Assembly: GCA_002840905.1 (NCBI GenBank)
Contig: PHDD01000003.1
Location: 136,376 to 200,375 of the forward strand
Source of the DNA: Bacteroidetes bacterium HGW-Bacteroidetes-4
Lineage (GTDB): Bacteria; Bacteroidota; Bacteroidia; Bacteroidales; SZUA-534
DNA length: 64,000 nt
Reading direction: 5' to 3'
The stretch's first letter is position 1, and each line of letters begins with the position of its first letter. Under the pieces are notes generated by a model. That model was not told the DNA's origin, searched no databases, and saw only the letters and a program-made list of their open reading frames with translations. The position numbers and the translations under genes were made by a program. Shown here in pieces: positions 28,757 through 38,195 of this stretch.

Positions 28757-30373
28757 TTAATTCCTGATAAGTTTTATGACAGCAAGTAAAGAAAGAACCT
28801 GCATTTTTTCAAGGGTGGTTTCATTAAATAAAAGAGAACAATCTTTTTTTAGTTCCTTGTCGGTAATGCTACCAATATTTTCCTGGTAATACCGATTAAA
28901 AAAATCGTGTAATGCAGGATTTTTCTTATACCAATAGTCAAAGGGGTTCATGTTAAAAGCCGCGTGGGTATCGTTTTGCTGTTTCAATCCCAGGTGAAAT
29001 TGTAAGCCTTTCCAACCAAAATGGGGAATTTGTTTAATAGGAATCGATTTTCCTCTTATTTGTATGGTTTTAGCCCGAATGGTGGTACCCAAGCTTTCCC
29101 AAATATAATCGGCGGCTTTAGGATATTTTTGAAGTATCCATTTTTTATAGATAGAATGGTTTTTTCTTAATTTTAAAGGGATTGAAAGGCAATAATTCAT
29201 AAAATCAACATCTAAAAACGGAGAAACCACTTCAGTATATTGTTGAATGATGGAATGATCAGCTAATGCACCATTAAAAGCCCGGTTGTACATTAAGAAT
29301 AATTCCTGATTGGGATAATTGTTTAAAACAGATTTATCAAGCTTGTGTATAAGTTTATTTGATATATATTTTGAAAAAAAAGGTTTTTGATGTGCGTCGT
29401 TACTTATAAAACTACCGATCATTACATCCCCAACCTGGCCGGTATGCATTAAACCAAACTTTTTAAAGTTTAGTATTTCAATGGCATTTTTCAAATGGGT
29501 CTGATTACTGTAAGTGGTAGCCCCTTCGTTATTTTGCATAACCGTTTCAACATTAGTTAAAAAAGCACCAAAATTCAACGATTTGAATATCCATTCATGG
29601 TTTAAATCAGAGGCAATTTGTTGGGCAATTATTTGATCCCAATAGCCGGTTTGTGAGAAGGTAAAATTTGTAATGTGTTGGTAATTCATGTCGTGTGCAA
29701 CCCAGGTATTCATCCGGCAATCTACACCACCGCTTAACGAGGTTAAGTGATGAAGTTGATATTGCAGGTCTTTCTCGTATTCAAGTTGAATTGCTTTTCT
29801 AAATAAGGCATCAATATTTTCTACAACGTCTTTCTCCCGGAGATTTGTTTGCTCGTCGTTCTTTAGCGAATAGTATTTTATCACCGTTAATTTTCCATTG
29901 GAATATTCAAGAAACTGTCCGGGAATAAGTCGTTTTACCCCCTCAATTAATGTTTCGCTGGCCAATAAATAGCCAAAAGTTAAGAGTTGGTAAGCGGCTT
30001 GTGTATTAATATTTATAGCAATCAGGTGTTCTTTGCAAAAGCTCGAAATGGAGAGAATTGAATCAGAAATAATAGTTAATTTAGGTAACTGATAGTAATA
30101 AACTCTTTTATCGCCCACCTGATTGGTGTAAACAAAAGTTTTTTTAAGCAGTTTGTCTTTAAGGATAAGAGAAAAGCTTCCTCTTAATTCGTTTACAAAA
30201 CCCGCCCCTTTGTTCTGATAGGCACATATAATATGAAGAGCTAATTGCTGAGAAGAATTGAAATTTATTCCTAGAAACATTCCATACGTTTCTAAATCGT
30301 ATTTTTCATTTGAAAAGGAAACGGAATCATTTGTAAATTTTTGATGTGTTCTATTAAAAAGTAATTTTAGCAT
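28757..30373 (-). CDS. Asparagine synthase-like protein of the glycan cluster (no glutaminase cysteine)
   Basis: A 538-residue protein related to asparagine synthetase B. The ATP-pyrophosphatase loop is LSGGVDCRMNTWVA, in which the normal SGGxDS serine is Cys. The N-terminal glutaminase-like part (about 1-150) is shortened and starts MLKLLFNRTHQ, so it lacks the essential Cys at position 2 and cannot hydrolyse glutamine in the usual way. Such proteins occur in polysaccharide and natural-product clusters, where they may amidate a sugar acid or act on another acceptor with ammonia. The substrate is unknown. It lies between the flippase and the acyltransferase genes. Confidence 0.75.
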   Translation of the reverse strand: MLKLLFNRTHQKFTNDSVSFSNEKYDLETYGMFLGINFNSSQQLALHIICAYQNKGAGFVNELRGSFSLILKDKLLKKTFVYTNQVGDKRVYYYQLPKLTIISDSILSISSFCKEHLIAININTQAAYQLLTFGYLLASETLIEGVKRLIPGQFLEYSNGKLTVIKYYSLKNDEQTNLREKDVVENIDALFRKAIQLEYEKDLQYQLHHLTSLSGGVDCRMNTWVAHDMNYQHITNFTFSQTGYWDQIIAQQIASDLNHEWIFKSLNFGAFLTNVETVMQNNEGATTYSNQTHLKNAIEILNFKKFGLMHTGQVGDVMIGSFISNDAHQKPFFSKYISNKLIHKLDKSVLNNYPNQELFLMYNRAFNGALADHSIIQQYTEVVSPFLDVDFMNYCLSIPLKLRKNHSIYKKWILQKYPKAADYIWESLGTTIRAKTIQIRGKSIPIKQIPHFGWKGLQFHLGLKQQNDTHAAFNMNPFDYWYKKNPALHDFFNRYYQENIGSITDKELKKDCSLLFNETTLEKMQVLSLLAVIKLIRN

Positions 30374-30445
30374 AGTTATAACTTTTGGAAATAACGCATA
30401 TTTAAAAAGGAATCTTTTTGCATAATTTCAGGCTTTTTCTATTGA

Positions 30446-31009
30446 CTATATTTGGTTGGTCCACCTGTTTTTTTCTAAGTCAATAATTTTTTGCAATCTG
30501 GGTTTTATTGGTTTAGCCGGTATTCCAGCATAAATAAACCATTCCTCAAGGTTTTTATTTACCAGGCTCATAGCACCAACAGCAGCTCCTTCACCAATGG
30601 TAATACCCGGAAAAATAATACATCCGGCAGCTATTATCGCGTGTTTTTTGATTATTACTTTACCTCCGGTAACATGGGTAAGGTTTTCAGGCACCATAGG
30701 ATTGGTTAAGAATTCCCCCGAGTAATCGTCGCTTTGGCTGTAAATCAGGGTTCTTCCCGATATGGTGGTAAAGTCTTGGCATTCAATACCGTATTTGCCA
30801 TACAAAGCGGTATAAGCCGAAATGTGTATGTAGGAGCCCAGGGTTATTTCTCCACTTAGTATGCAGAAATCATCAATGCGAACATTATTCTGGATAGAAA
30901 TGCTTTGAGGAGAATAAATGCTTGCTTTTCGGCTAATCAAAACGTTTTTGCCAATATTTTTAAAACCAAAACCAGCCAATTCTTCTACTGAATAAAACGA
31001 TGTTTTCAT
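30446..31009 (-). CDS. Hexapeptide-repeat acyltransferase (sugar O- or N-acetyltransferase)
   Basis: A 187-residue left-handed beta-helix enzyme with repeats such as ISIQNNVRIDDFCILSGEITLGSYIHI and IIAAGCIIFPGITIGEGAAVGAMSLV, ending in the family's IYAGIPAKPIKPR. The acceptor histidine is likely the one in KKHAIIAAG. It lies six bases downstream of the DegT-type aminotransferase, the typical position for the acetyltransferase that N-acetylates a newly made amino sugar (compare FdtC, VioB). N-acetylation of a 4- or 3-amino-dideoxyhexose is therefore the best guess; O-acetylation is possible. Confidence 0.8.
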   Translation of the reverse strand: MKTSFYSVEELAGFGFKNIGKNVLISRKASIYSPQSISIQNNVRIDDFCILSGEITLGSYIHISAYTALYGKYGIECQDFTTISGRTLIYSQSDDYSGEFLTNPMVPENLTHVTGGKVIIKKHAIIAAGCIIFPGITIGEGAAVGAMSLVNKNLEEWFIYAGIPAKPIKPRLQKIIDLEKNRWTNQI

Positions 31010-31015
31010 AGTGTT

Positions 31016-32095
31016 CTAAAGGTTTGACTCAACTAAATGAATGATCAGTTCTTGATCCTTAACATCCAACGACTCGTATATGGGCAAACATAAAATACGT
31101 TTTGAAAGGGAAGATGAAAAGGGAACCTTTTGAAGCGTTTTTAAATAGGGTAGACTCTCGAGCGAAGGATAAAAATACCGCCGGGCAAATATTTTATTTT
31201 CAGCTAACACCTCTTTAACCCGGAGTAGATTCTCCTCAGTTTTGAAAACAATGGGAAAGTAGGCAAAGTTATGTGTGCTGTGCCTGTTGTTTTTTTGAAG
31301 TTGAATTTGTGAGCTGTTCTTAAAAGCATCTACATAACGCTGATACACGTTTTGTCGGGATGCAATTATTGCTTCCATTTCATCATACATGCAAAGCCCC
31401 ATGGCCGCCTGAAATTCATTCATTTTGCAATTAATTCCTAATGATGTAATGGTATCATACCCGGCAATGCCAAAATTGATTAATAATTTAGCGCGTTCAA
31501 ACGCTTCTTTGTCTTTAAAAATTATGGCTCCTCCCTCAATGGTGTGAAATATTTTTGTACTGTGAAAACTTAAAATTGAAGCATCGCCATATGTAACAAT
31601 AGATTTGTTATTATACTTTACGGCAAAAGCATGAGCGGCATCGTAAATTATTTTTAACTGGTTTTGTTCTGCAATTGCCTGAATAGCATCAATATCACAA
31701 CTGTTTCCAAAAACATGTACCGGTAAAATAGCCGAGGTGTCAGGAGTAATCAGCGCCTCAATATTATTGGGATTCAGGCAAAAGGTGTCGGGCTCAATAT
31801 CGGCAAATACAGGAGTTAGTCCCTCCCAAACCAGACTGCTTGTGGTAGCTACAAAGGAGAAGGGAGTTGTTATTACCTGGTTTTTTAATTCCAAAGCTTT
31901 AAAAGCAATTTGTAGTGCAAGAGTGCCGTTTGAAACGGGTAAAACATAGGGCGCTTCAAAATAGGAACTTAACTTTTCAGTAAGTTCTTGTAAAAGTTGT
32001 CCGTTATTGGTTAACCAACCCGATCTGTATATACGATCCACATAATGCTTATATTTTTCTTTATCGGGCAGATAGGTCTTAGTAACGTTTATCAT
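31016..32095 (-). CDS. DegT/DnrJ/EryC1/StrS sugar aminotransferase
   Basis: A PLP-dependent enzyme of 359 residues that aminates a keto-sugar nucleotide. Family motifs include GWLTNNGQLLQELTEKL, PVSNGTLALQIAFKAL, TTPFSFVATTSSLVWEG and the cofactor lysine in SFHSTKIFHTIEGGAI. The closest remembered sequences are enzymes making 4-amino-4,6-dideoxyhexoses (VioA/WecE-like), but 3-amination (FdtB-like) cannot be excluded. It has one base between its start and the stop of the WecF-like gene, and the acyltransferase follows, so the three probably make and use one acetamido sugar. No rmlA/rmlB is present in the window to supply dTDP-sugar. Confidence 0.85.
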   Translation of the reverse strand: MINVTKTYLPDKEKYKHYVDRIYRSGWLTNNGQLLQELTEKLSSYFEAPYVLPVSNGTLALQIAFKALELKNQVITTPFSFVATTSSLVWEGLTPVFADIEPDTFCLNPNNIEALITPDTSAILPVHVFGNSCDIDAIQAIAEQNQLKIIYDAAHAFAVKYNNKSIVTYGDASILSFHSTKIFHTIEGGAIIFKDKEAFERAKLLINFGIAGYDTITSLGINCKMNEFQAAMGLCMYDEMEAIIASRQNVYQRYVDAFKNSSQIQLQKNNRHSTHNFAYFPIVFKTEENLLRVKEVLAENKIFARRYFYPSLESLPYLKTLQKVPFSSSLSKRILCLPIYESLDVKDQELIIHLVESNL

Positions 32096-33181
32096 TTAGT
32101 TATAATTTAATTCAACAAAGGGTTTCCATACTTCGGCACATTTTTCCTTCGACATTTCCTGGGTTATAATAAAATGGTTTTGTTCATGTTCCTTTTTTGA
32201 ATAGTCCAATATTTGTGTCAGGCTCTGATTTTTAATTTGTAAGGTATCATAAATTTTGCAATTTATTCTTTTAAAGTATTTATAGGAGGTGGAATCGCTC
32301 CTTAAATAAACTTTCTTTTTTAAGTAGAGTAAAGGAAGCACATTTCCTAACCCTTGCGAGCGCACCTGGTTCATAATGGCGACATCAATTTCAGCTAATA
32401 AATCAGAATAATCCTTGGGCGAGAGCATTTTGGTAAGAGGAATAAACTGCTCGCCAAAAGTTTTCTTCCCATATTCAATCACTGAATCAGCGTAGGATCC
32501 TTCATTTCCATACGACAAGGGTACAATAAGTTGTACCGGTTTTCCGGCAAACTTTTGTAATTGAGTTAAAATCTCAACATGCTTATTGGATGCAACGGCA
32601 CTATTACCAATCAGTATTTTTTTTATGGAGTCATTGCTTTTGGGTGCTATAGTATTTAAGTAACTGTAATTTAACGGAATATAATAAAAAGCATATTGAT
32701 AGTCTGCCCTGGTTCCATAATAATTTTTTACCACTTCAAAATCTTCTTTAATAATAGCGGTAATATGGGGGATTTTAGGAATAATATTTTGCCTTAGTTT
32801 TTCATAAAAGCGCGATTTCCATGTGTTGTGGACATTCATAAAATTATAAACGTCGCCACCCCAAACACTCCAGGTAACTTTTTTCAACAATCCGGGAAAA
32901 ATATACCAAAACAGCAGGGAAGGACCAATAGGTAAAAAGTGGATAATTATTTTTTCTGCTTTTATAAGCTTTATAAAAAGGATAAAAATAAATGACAGAT
33001 AATTTTTTATATACAGTATTTGCTTTGCTGTTTCATGAGCGTACGAAAACTGGTGGGTATTTTTATTTCGGAAAACAATTAGGTTGCCTTTTAAATCAAG
33101 GTGTTCAGCCCAAACATTAATTAGGGCAGTGGCATAAGTGCTTTCCTGAGTAAAGAGATGAATGTTTCGGTAGTTTGCCAT
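32096..33181 (-). CDS. WecF-like 4-acetamido-4,6-dideoxygalactose transferase (Glyco_transf_56)
   Basis: A 361-residue glycosyltransferase that resembles the Fuc4NAc transferase of enterobacterial common antigen. Family phrases are WSVWGGDVYNF near residue 110, LIGNSAVASNKHVEIL, IVPLSYGNEGSYADSVIEYG, IAIMN-type IDVAIMNQVRSQGLGNVLPLLYLKKKVYLR. In known members the donor is TDP-Fuc4NAc and the acceptor is a lipid-linked disaccharide at the inner face of the cytoplasmic membrane. The gene's position upstream of an aminotransferase and an acetyltransferase fits this. The exact sugar remains inferred. Confidence 0.8.
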   Translation of the reverse strand: MANYRNIHLFTQESTYATALINVWAEHLDLKGNLIVFRNKNTHQFSYAHETAKQILYIKNYLSFIFILFIKLIKAEKIIIHFLPIGPSLLFWYIFPGLLKKVTWSVWGGDVYNFMNVHNTWKSRFYEKLRQNIIPKIPHITAIIKEDFEVVKNYYGTRADYQYAFYYIPLNYSYLNTIAPKSNDSIKKILIGNSAVASNKHVEILTQLQKFAGKPVQLIVPLSYGNEGSYADSVIEYGKKTFGEQFIPLTKMLSPKDYSDLLAEIDVAIMNQVRSQGLGNVLPLLYLKKKVYLRSDSTSYKYFKRINCKIYDTLQIKNQSLTQILDYSKKEHEQNHFIITQEMSKEKCAEVWKPFVELNYN

Positions 33182-33201
33182 AATTGAGTCTTAGGATAAT
33201 T

Positions 33202-34251
33202 TTATTGGCCAATGGAGGTCAAAATTTCCAGTATTTTTTCTCCTGCTTTTCCATCTCCAAAAGGATTCCCTTTTACTTTCGGGTTGGCGAGCTTTGTTGT
33301 TTCAATTATACGTTCTTCAGAAGCTCCAACAATATGGTTCCATCCATTTTCAAGTGTTTCAATCCATTCGGTTTCATCGCGTAAGGTAATGCAGGGAACA
33401 TTCATAAAAAAAGCTTCTTTTTGCAATCCTCCCGAGTCAGTCAAAACTTTCGATGCTTTACTTATTAGCTGTAAAAGATTCAGGTAACCAACCGGCTCTG
33501 TTATTTTTATGTTTTCGGAATAATGAATTGTTTTCAATAAGTTACGAACCCGTGGATGAAGTGGTAAAAATACCGGTTTGTCAAGGTTCGAAAAAGCAGT
33601 AAAAATTGCCTGTAATCGTTTCGGATCGTCTGTGTTTTCCTGACGATGAATGGTTGCCAGGTAAAATTCCTGTTCGTCGATTGGGCTTTGAAAATTTTGC
33701 CGTAAGGCTTTTTCTTTATAAAACATTACCGAGTCGTACATGATATCACCACTTAAAACACTGCGTTCTTTTAAGCCTTCTTTTTCGAGCAGGTTCAATG
33801 CATTTTGTGTAGGTGCAAACAACAGGTCTGAAATATGGTCGGTAGCAATACGGTTAATCTCTTCGGGCATTTTACGGTTAAAGCTGCGTAGTCCGGCCTC
33901 AACATGGGCAATGGGAATGTTAAGTTTTGATGCCGCCAATGCACCAGCCAGGGTCGAGTTGGTGTCGCCATATACCAATACAAAATCGGGTTTTTCTTTA
34001 AGCAGCACCAACTCAATTTGATGCAGCATCTTGCCGGTTTGTTCGCCATGGTTTCCTGAGCCTACCCCCAAATTATATTGGGGTTTCGGGATTTCGAGTT
34101 CCTCAAAGAAAATTTCCGACATGTTCCGGTCGTAATGTTGTCCGGTGTGAATCAGAATTTCGATTATATTGGGATGGTTTTTTAAATTCCGACTGATTAC
34201 GGCAGCTTTTATAAATTGTGGCCGGGCTCCTATTATAGTTGCAAGTTTCAT
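33202..34251 (-). CDS. wecB: UDP-N-acetylglucosamine 2-epimerase (non-hydrolysing)
   Basis: Interconverts UDP-GlcNAc and UDP-ManNAc. The 349-residue GT-B fold enzyme starts MKLATIIGARPQFIKAAV and carries the family sites HTGQHYDRNMSEIFFEEL, VYGDTNSTLAGALAA, HVEAGLRSFNRKMPEEINR (acid residues), TIHRQENTD and LTDSGGLQKEAF. It lies in the glycan operon between the GT4 gene and the WecF-like gene. A ManNAc-containing unit is therefore expected; the dehydrogenase WecC, which would convert it to the acid, is not in the window. Confidence 0.94.
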   Translation of the reverse strand: MKLATIIGARPQFIKAAVISRNLKNHPNIIEILIHTGQHYDRNMSEIFFEELEIPKPQYNLGVGSGNHGEQTGKMLHQIELVLLKEKPDFVLVYGDTNSTLAGALAASKLNIPIAHVEAGLRSFNRKMPEEINRIATDHISDLLFAPTQNALNLLEKEGLKERSVLSGDIMYDSVMFYKEKALRQNFQSPIDEQEFYLATIHRQENTDDPKRLQAIFTAFSNLDKPVFLPLHPRVRNLLKTIHYSENIKITEPVGYLNLLQLISKASKVLTDSGGLQKEAFFMNVPCITLRDETEWIETLENGWNHIVGASEERIIETTKLANPKVKGNPFGDGKAGEKILEILTSIGQ

Positions 34252-34252
34252 T

Positions 34253-35425
34253 TTAAATGTTTTTATAGGCTTCAGTAAGTGTTTTTACCGTGTTATTCCA
34301 ATGGTATTTTGTAAGCACGGCTTTATTTCCATTTTCGGCCATGGTTAAACGAACTTCAGGATGCTTATACAAATTAAGTATTTTATCAGCCAGTTCGTTA
34401 ATGTCGTTATAAGCATAAGAAACTCCCGATTGGGTTTCCAACACAATTCGTTCTACTGAATTACAATTCGAAACAATTAATGGAACTTTGGCATACATGC
34501 ATTGAAATAATTTATTGGGCGATGAGCAATCGGTTTGTTCCCATTTTAAATGGGGGATTAATGCTACATCAGCATCGCTGGTCATTTGAATCACTTCTTT
34601 TAAAGGTTTCCATCCTAAAAACTCAACATGTTGAGTTAAATTGTATTTATTAACCAGCATTTTTAGGGTTTTCAGATAACTTCCCATTCCAACTATTTTA
34701 AGTTTAAGCGTGGGAATTTTGTCCATAAGTTTTGCAATGGCTGGGATTACATATTGTAGACCTCGTTCAATTGTTATTCCTCCGGCAAAAAACAAAACAA
34801 ACTCATCACTGGGTTTTTCATGTGCAACCAGGTTATACTCCATTGGGTCTATCGTGTTTGGCAGAACAATTATTTTTGCTTCCGGAAGCTCCAGTTTAAC
34901 GATTCGTTCCATCATTTCTTCAACCACACAAATTATCAGGTTCGCATGATGAAGAATCTGAGCTTCGTAGGTCCGCCATTTATTTTGGTCTGAAAGTATT
35001 TTTCCCAAAAAAGTGTTGGTATGTTTGGCTTGTGATAAATGAGCGGGCCAGTTCTCGTGCAAATCAACCACCAGTTTTAGGTTATATTTCTTTTTTATAA
35101 GTGTACCAACTTTTGCTAAAGGTAAATCGTGAATATGAATAATATCAAAAGCTTCAGTACGTAGTAACGACTCAAGATACTTTTGCCACCATAAAAAATA
35201 AAAAGGAAGCTTTAATGCAGCTACACTTAACTTGTAGATAAGCTTGGGAATGGGCTTACGTATAATTTGTATCTGATTAAAAACTTCATGCCGGGGTTTT
35301 TGGGTAAAGGTGTAACAGGCTATAGTAACCGAAAAGCCTTGTTTTATAAGGCTTTTTGCTTCTTTATAAACCCGGTCGTCGGGTGGAAAATCACCTTCTA
35401 AAACCATTAATACTTTTTGAGGCAT
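34253..35425 (-). CDS. Glycosyltransferase family 4 protein
   Basis: A 390-residue GT-B glycosyltransferase. The N-terminal acceptor domain has VLMVLEGDFPPDDRVYKEAKSL and IIHIHDLPLAKVGT, and the C-terminal donor domain contains LFFAGGITIERGLQYVIPAI, LKIVGMGSYLKTL, a VEFLGW step and ECM-like PNKLFQCMYAKVPLIVSN with the late acidic residues. It is the first gene of the seven-gene operon and ends one base before wecB. The sugar and linkage cannot be read from sequence. A weak promoter candidate (TACTTTTA, 35453-35446) lies just upstream. Confidence 0.88.
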   Translation of the reverse strand: MPQKVLMVLEGDFPPDDRVYKEAKSLIKQGFSVTIACYTFTQKPRHEVFNQIQIIRKPIPKLIYKLSVAALKLPFYFLWWQKYLESLLRTEAFDIIHIHDLPLAKVGTLIKKKYNLKLVVDLHENWPAHLSQAKHTNTFLGKILSDQNKWRTYEAQILHHANLIICVVEEMMERIVKLELPEAKIIVLPNTIDPMEYNLVAHEKPSDEFVLFFAGGITIERGLQYVIPAIAKLMDKIPTLKLKIVGMGSYLKTLKMLVNKYNLTQHVEFLGWKPLKEVIQMTSDADVALIPHLKWEQTDCSSPNKLFQCMYAKVPLIVSNCNSVERIVLETQSGVSYAYNDINELADKILNLYKHPEVRLTMAENGNKAVLTKYHWNNTVKTLTEAYKNI

Positions 35426-35445
35426 TTGCTTTTGAATTTAGTGAG

Positions 35446-35453
35446 GTAAAAGT
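35446..35453 (-). promoter_or_regulatory. Weak -7 element before the glycan cluster
   Basis: The minus strand reads TACTTTTA about 20 bases before the GT4 start, close to TAnnTTTG, with TTTC 18 bases upstream of it. It is only a partial fit. The 220-base gap up to the YfhO gene otherwise shows nothing clear. Confidence 0.35.
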
Positions 35454-35648
35454 ATAAATATTTTGATAGCCCGAAAAATAGTTGTGCATCTGCAAATTTC
35501 CTTAACGGATATAAAAAATCGATCGATTTTGATGTTTATGTTGATAAGAAATGGCGCAACTTTACTGAATTGTTTTAAGTTTGTAAATTCGTCCGGGCAA
35601 AAATAAAAATAAAAGAGACAACAACATTATATTAAAGCTTTGAAAGCA

Positions 35649-38111
35649 ATGAAAAAGGATTTACTAAAAAAGGGATTACCACATCTGGCCGCTATTGTTT
35701 TTTTCTTATTCATAACAGCGGTTTATTTTTCACCCATAATGCAGGGTAAAAGTTTAAAAAGGCACGACATATCAACCTGGACCGGGGCCGCTCAGGAAGC
35801 GAAAGAATTTAAAGAGCAAACCGGAGAAACAACACTTTGGACCAATAGTATGTTTGGTGGAATGCCTACCTATTTAATAAACAACTTAGGTAATCCCATA
35901 TTGGGGAAAGTTCACCGGCTTTTTACCGTTTGGAAAAGTGAACCCATGGGACAAACATTTTTGTATTTAATAGGATTTTATCTGGCGTTAATTGCTTTAG
36001 GAATCAGTCCTTTTTTAGCAGTTTTAGGAGCTGTTGCTTTTGCCTTTTCATCATATTTTTTTATTATCATTCAGGCAGGTCATGCTACCAAAGCCTTTGC
36101 CATTGGCTATATGGCACCTATTATCGCGGGTGTTTACTTATCGTTTACCAAAAAACCTTTATGGGGAGCCTTGCTGGCAGCCTTGTTTTTAGCCTTGCAA
36201 ATCCGGGTAAATCATTTTCAGATAACTTATTATACCGCCTTAATTATTTTGGTTTTTGGAGTTTTTTGGTTAGTTAAAACTATCCGCGAAAAAGCGTATC
36301 AATCTTTTTTAAAGGCGTTGGCTTTAAATGTAATCGGTGTTCTTTTAGCAATTGGTGCAAACAGCAACAGCCTGTATTTAACCTTTGAATACGGAAAATA
36401 TTCTATCAGGGGTGCATCGGAGTTAACCCATAATCAGGACAATCAAACCAGTGGGTTAGATAAGGATTATGCAACAGCCTGGAGTTACGGAATTGATGAA
36501 ACGCTTACCCTTTTAGTACCAAATTTTAAGGGAGGTGGCTCAGCCGGAAGTTTACCGGAAAATTCAGCAACTTATAAATTATTTGAACAGGCACAGGGAA
36601 AAGCTTACGCGAAAAAAGTGGTTCAACAACTTCCGCTTTATTGGGGAACACAACCCATGACTTCGGGCCCGGTGTATGTCGGGGCCATTATTTGCTTTTT
36701 ATTTATAATGGGACTTTTTGTGGTTAAAGGGCCAGTTAAATGGTGGCTGTTAACGGTTACGCTTTTAAGTATTGTGTTGGCCTGGGGTAAAAACTTCATG
36801 TTTCTTACCGATTTATTTTTGGAATACTTTCCGGGTTATAATAAATTCCGAACGGTAAGTATGACACTGGTTATTGCTGAATTTGCCATGCCCTTTTTGG
36901 CGATTTTGGGATTAAAGGAATTGATCTCCGGTAAACTTTCAAAGAAAACATTTATGAAAGCTCTTTATTGGTCGTTTGGGATTACAGGAGGTTTGAGTCT
37001 GGTATTGGCTTTATTTGCCGGAGCTTTTTCGTTTCAGGCTCCCTCAGATGCCGGAATGCAGCAGATTTTAGTTGATGCCTTGCAAACCGACCGGCAAATG
37101 CTCCTTCGCAACGATGCCTGGCGTTCCTTCTTATTTATTGCTGTTGCTGCAATTTTGGTTTTAGCTGCTTTTCACAAAAAACTTGAAAATAAATATTTTT
37201 TTCCGGCTTTAATTCTTTTGGTTTTATTCGATATGTGGCCGGTAAATAAACGGTACCTTAACGAGTCGCATTTTGTAACCACCAGGGTTTCAAATCAGGA
37301 ATTTCAACCCACCCAAGCCGACCAGTTTATTTTAAAGGACAAGGATCCAAATTTTAGAGTACTTAACCTTACTGTTAGTACTTTTAACGATGCAACCACC
37401 TCGTATTATCATAAATCAATTGGAGGTTATCATGGAGCCAAAATGCGCAGGTATCAGGAGCTCATTGATTATCATATTGCTCCATCAATTCAGCGTATTG
37501 CCCGAAACCTTCAACAGGAAAATCAAACCGATTATTACGGGGCCATTTCGAACGAACCGGTATTGAATATGTTAAACACTAAGTTTGTTATTGTTAGTCC
37601 TGAGAGTTTTCCAATCTATAATCCTGGAACATTAGGAAACGCGTGGTATGTTGATTCTTTGAAAATGGTTGATAATGCTGATGCTGAAATAGAAGCACTG
37701 TATGGTTTTAACCCCGCAGTTGAGGCTGTGATTAATAAAAACTTTGAGTTGAAACTGGAACAGCTTGCAGGCTCACAGGTTGACTCCAGCGATTTTATTC
37801 GGCTTGAAACTTACAAACCCAATTATTTAAAATACCGTTCCAAAACAGGAACGAATAGACTGGCCGTATTTTCTGAAATTTATTATCCCAAAGGATGGCA
37901 TGCTTTTATCGATGGTATACCCGCTGATTATCTTAGAGCAAATTATGTGTTAAGAGCAATGGTTATTCCTAAAGGAGAACATTTGATTGAATGGCGTTTT
38001 GAACCGGCGTCTTATAAAATAGGAAAAAACGTGTCGTATGCCAGTTCAGCCCTGCTTATGTTATTAATATTAGGCTTTATTGTCAGCGAATTAAAGAAAC
38101 AACGCCGCTAG
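35649..38111 (+). CDS. YfhO family large membrane protein
   Basis: An 820-residue integral membrane protein with about 12-13 hydrophobic segments, then a long extracytoplasmic domain (about 540-790) and a last membrane helix (SSALLMLLILGFIVSEL). The ATG at 35649 (MKKDLLKKGLPHLAA) is chosen over an in-frame TTG at 35640. The YfhO family is related in fold to GT-C glycosyltransferases; in Firmicutes members take part in glycosylating teichoic acids. Seen here: the early FSPIMQGK-like loop, TGAAQEAKEF and AGHATKAFAIGYMAPIIAG. It is transcribed away from the glycan cluster, so a role in decorating that glycan is possible but only suggested. Confidence 0.85.
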   Translation: MKKDLLKKGLPHLAAIVFFLFITAVYFSPIMQGKSLKRHDISTWTGAAQEAKEFKEQTGETTLWTNSMFGGMPTYLINNLGNPILGKVHRLFTVWKSEPMGQTFLYLIGFYLALIALGISPFLAVLGAVAFAFSSYFFIIIQAGHATKAFAIGYMAPIIAGVYLSFTKKPLWGALLAALFLALQIRVNHFQITYYTALIILVFGVFWLVKTIREKAYQSFLKALALNVIGVLLAIGANSNSLYLTFEYGKYSIRGASELTHNQDNQTSGLDKDYATAWSYGIDETLTLLVPNFKGGGSAGSLPENSATYKLFEQAQGKAYAKKVVQQLPLYWGTQPMTSGPVYVGAIICFLFIMGLFVVKGPVKWWLLTVTLLSIVLAWGKNFMFLTDLFLEYFPGYNKFRTVSMTLVIAEFAMPFLAILGLKELISGKLSKKTFMKALYWSFGITGGLSLVLALFAGAFSFQAPSDAGMQQILVDALQTDRQMLLRNDAWRSFLFIAVAAILVLAAFHKKLENKYFFPALILLVLFDMWPVNKRYLNESHFVTTRVSNQEFQPTQADQFILKDKDPNFRVLNLTVSTFNDATTSYYHKSIGGYHGAKMRRYQELIDYHIAPSIQRIARNLQQENQTDYYGAISNEPVLNMLNTKFVIVSPESFPIYNPGTLGNAWYVDSLKMVDNADAEIEALYGFNPAVEAVINKNFELKLEQLAGSQVDSSDFIRLETYKPNYLKYRSKTGTNRLAVFSEIYYPKGWHAFIDGIPADYLRANYVLRAMVIPKGEHLIEWRFEPASYKIGKNVSYASSALLMLLILGFIVSELKKQRR

Positions 38112-38144
38112 ATTCTTGTAATTTATTCGCAAGGTGTTTCATGA

Positions 38145-38174
38145 ATTGAATTCGCCAATAATTTTATATCTTTG
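38145..38174 (+). promoter_or_regulatory. Promoter of the ftsX operon
   Basis: ATTG at 38145-38148, 18 bases, then TATCTTTG at 38167-38174 fit the -33/-7 pattern; the ftsX start codon at 38196 lies 21 bases on. Confidence 0.6.
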
Positions 38175-38195
38175 CGCACTTATATAAATTTTAAT

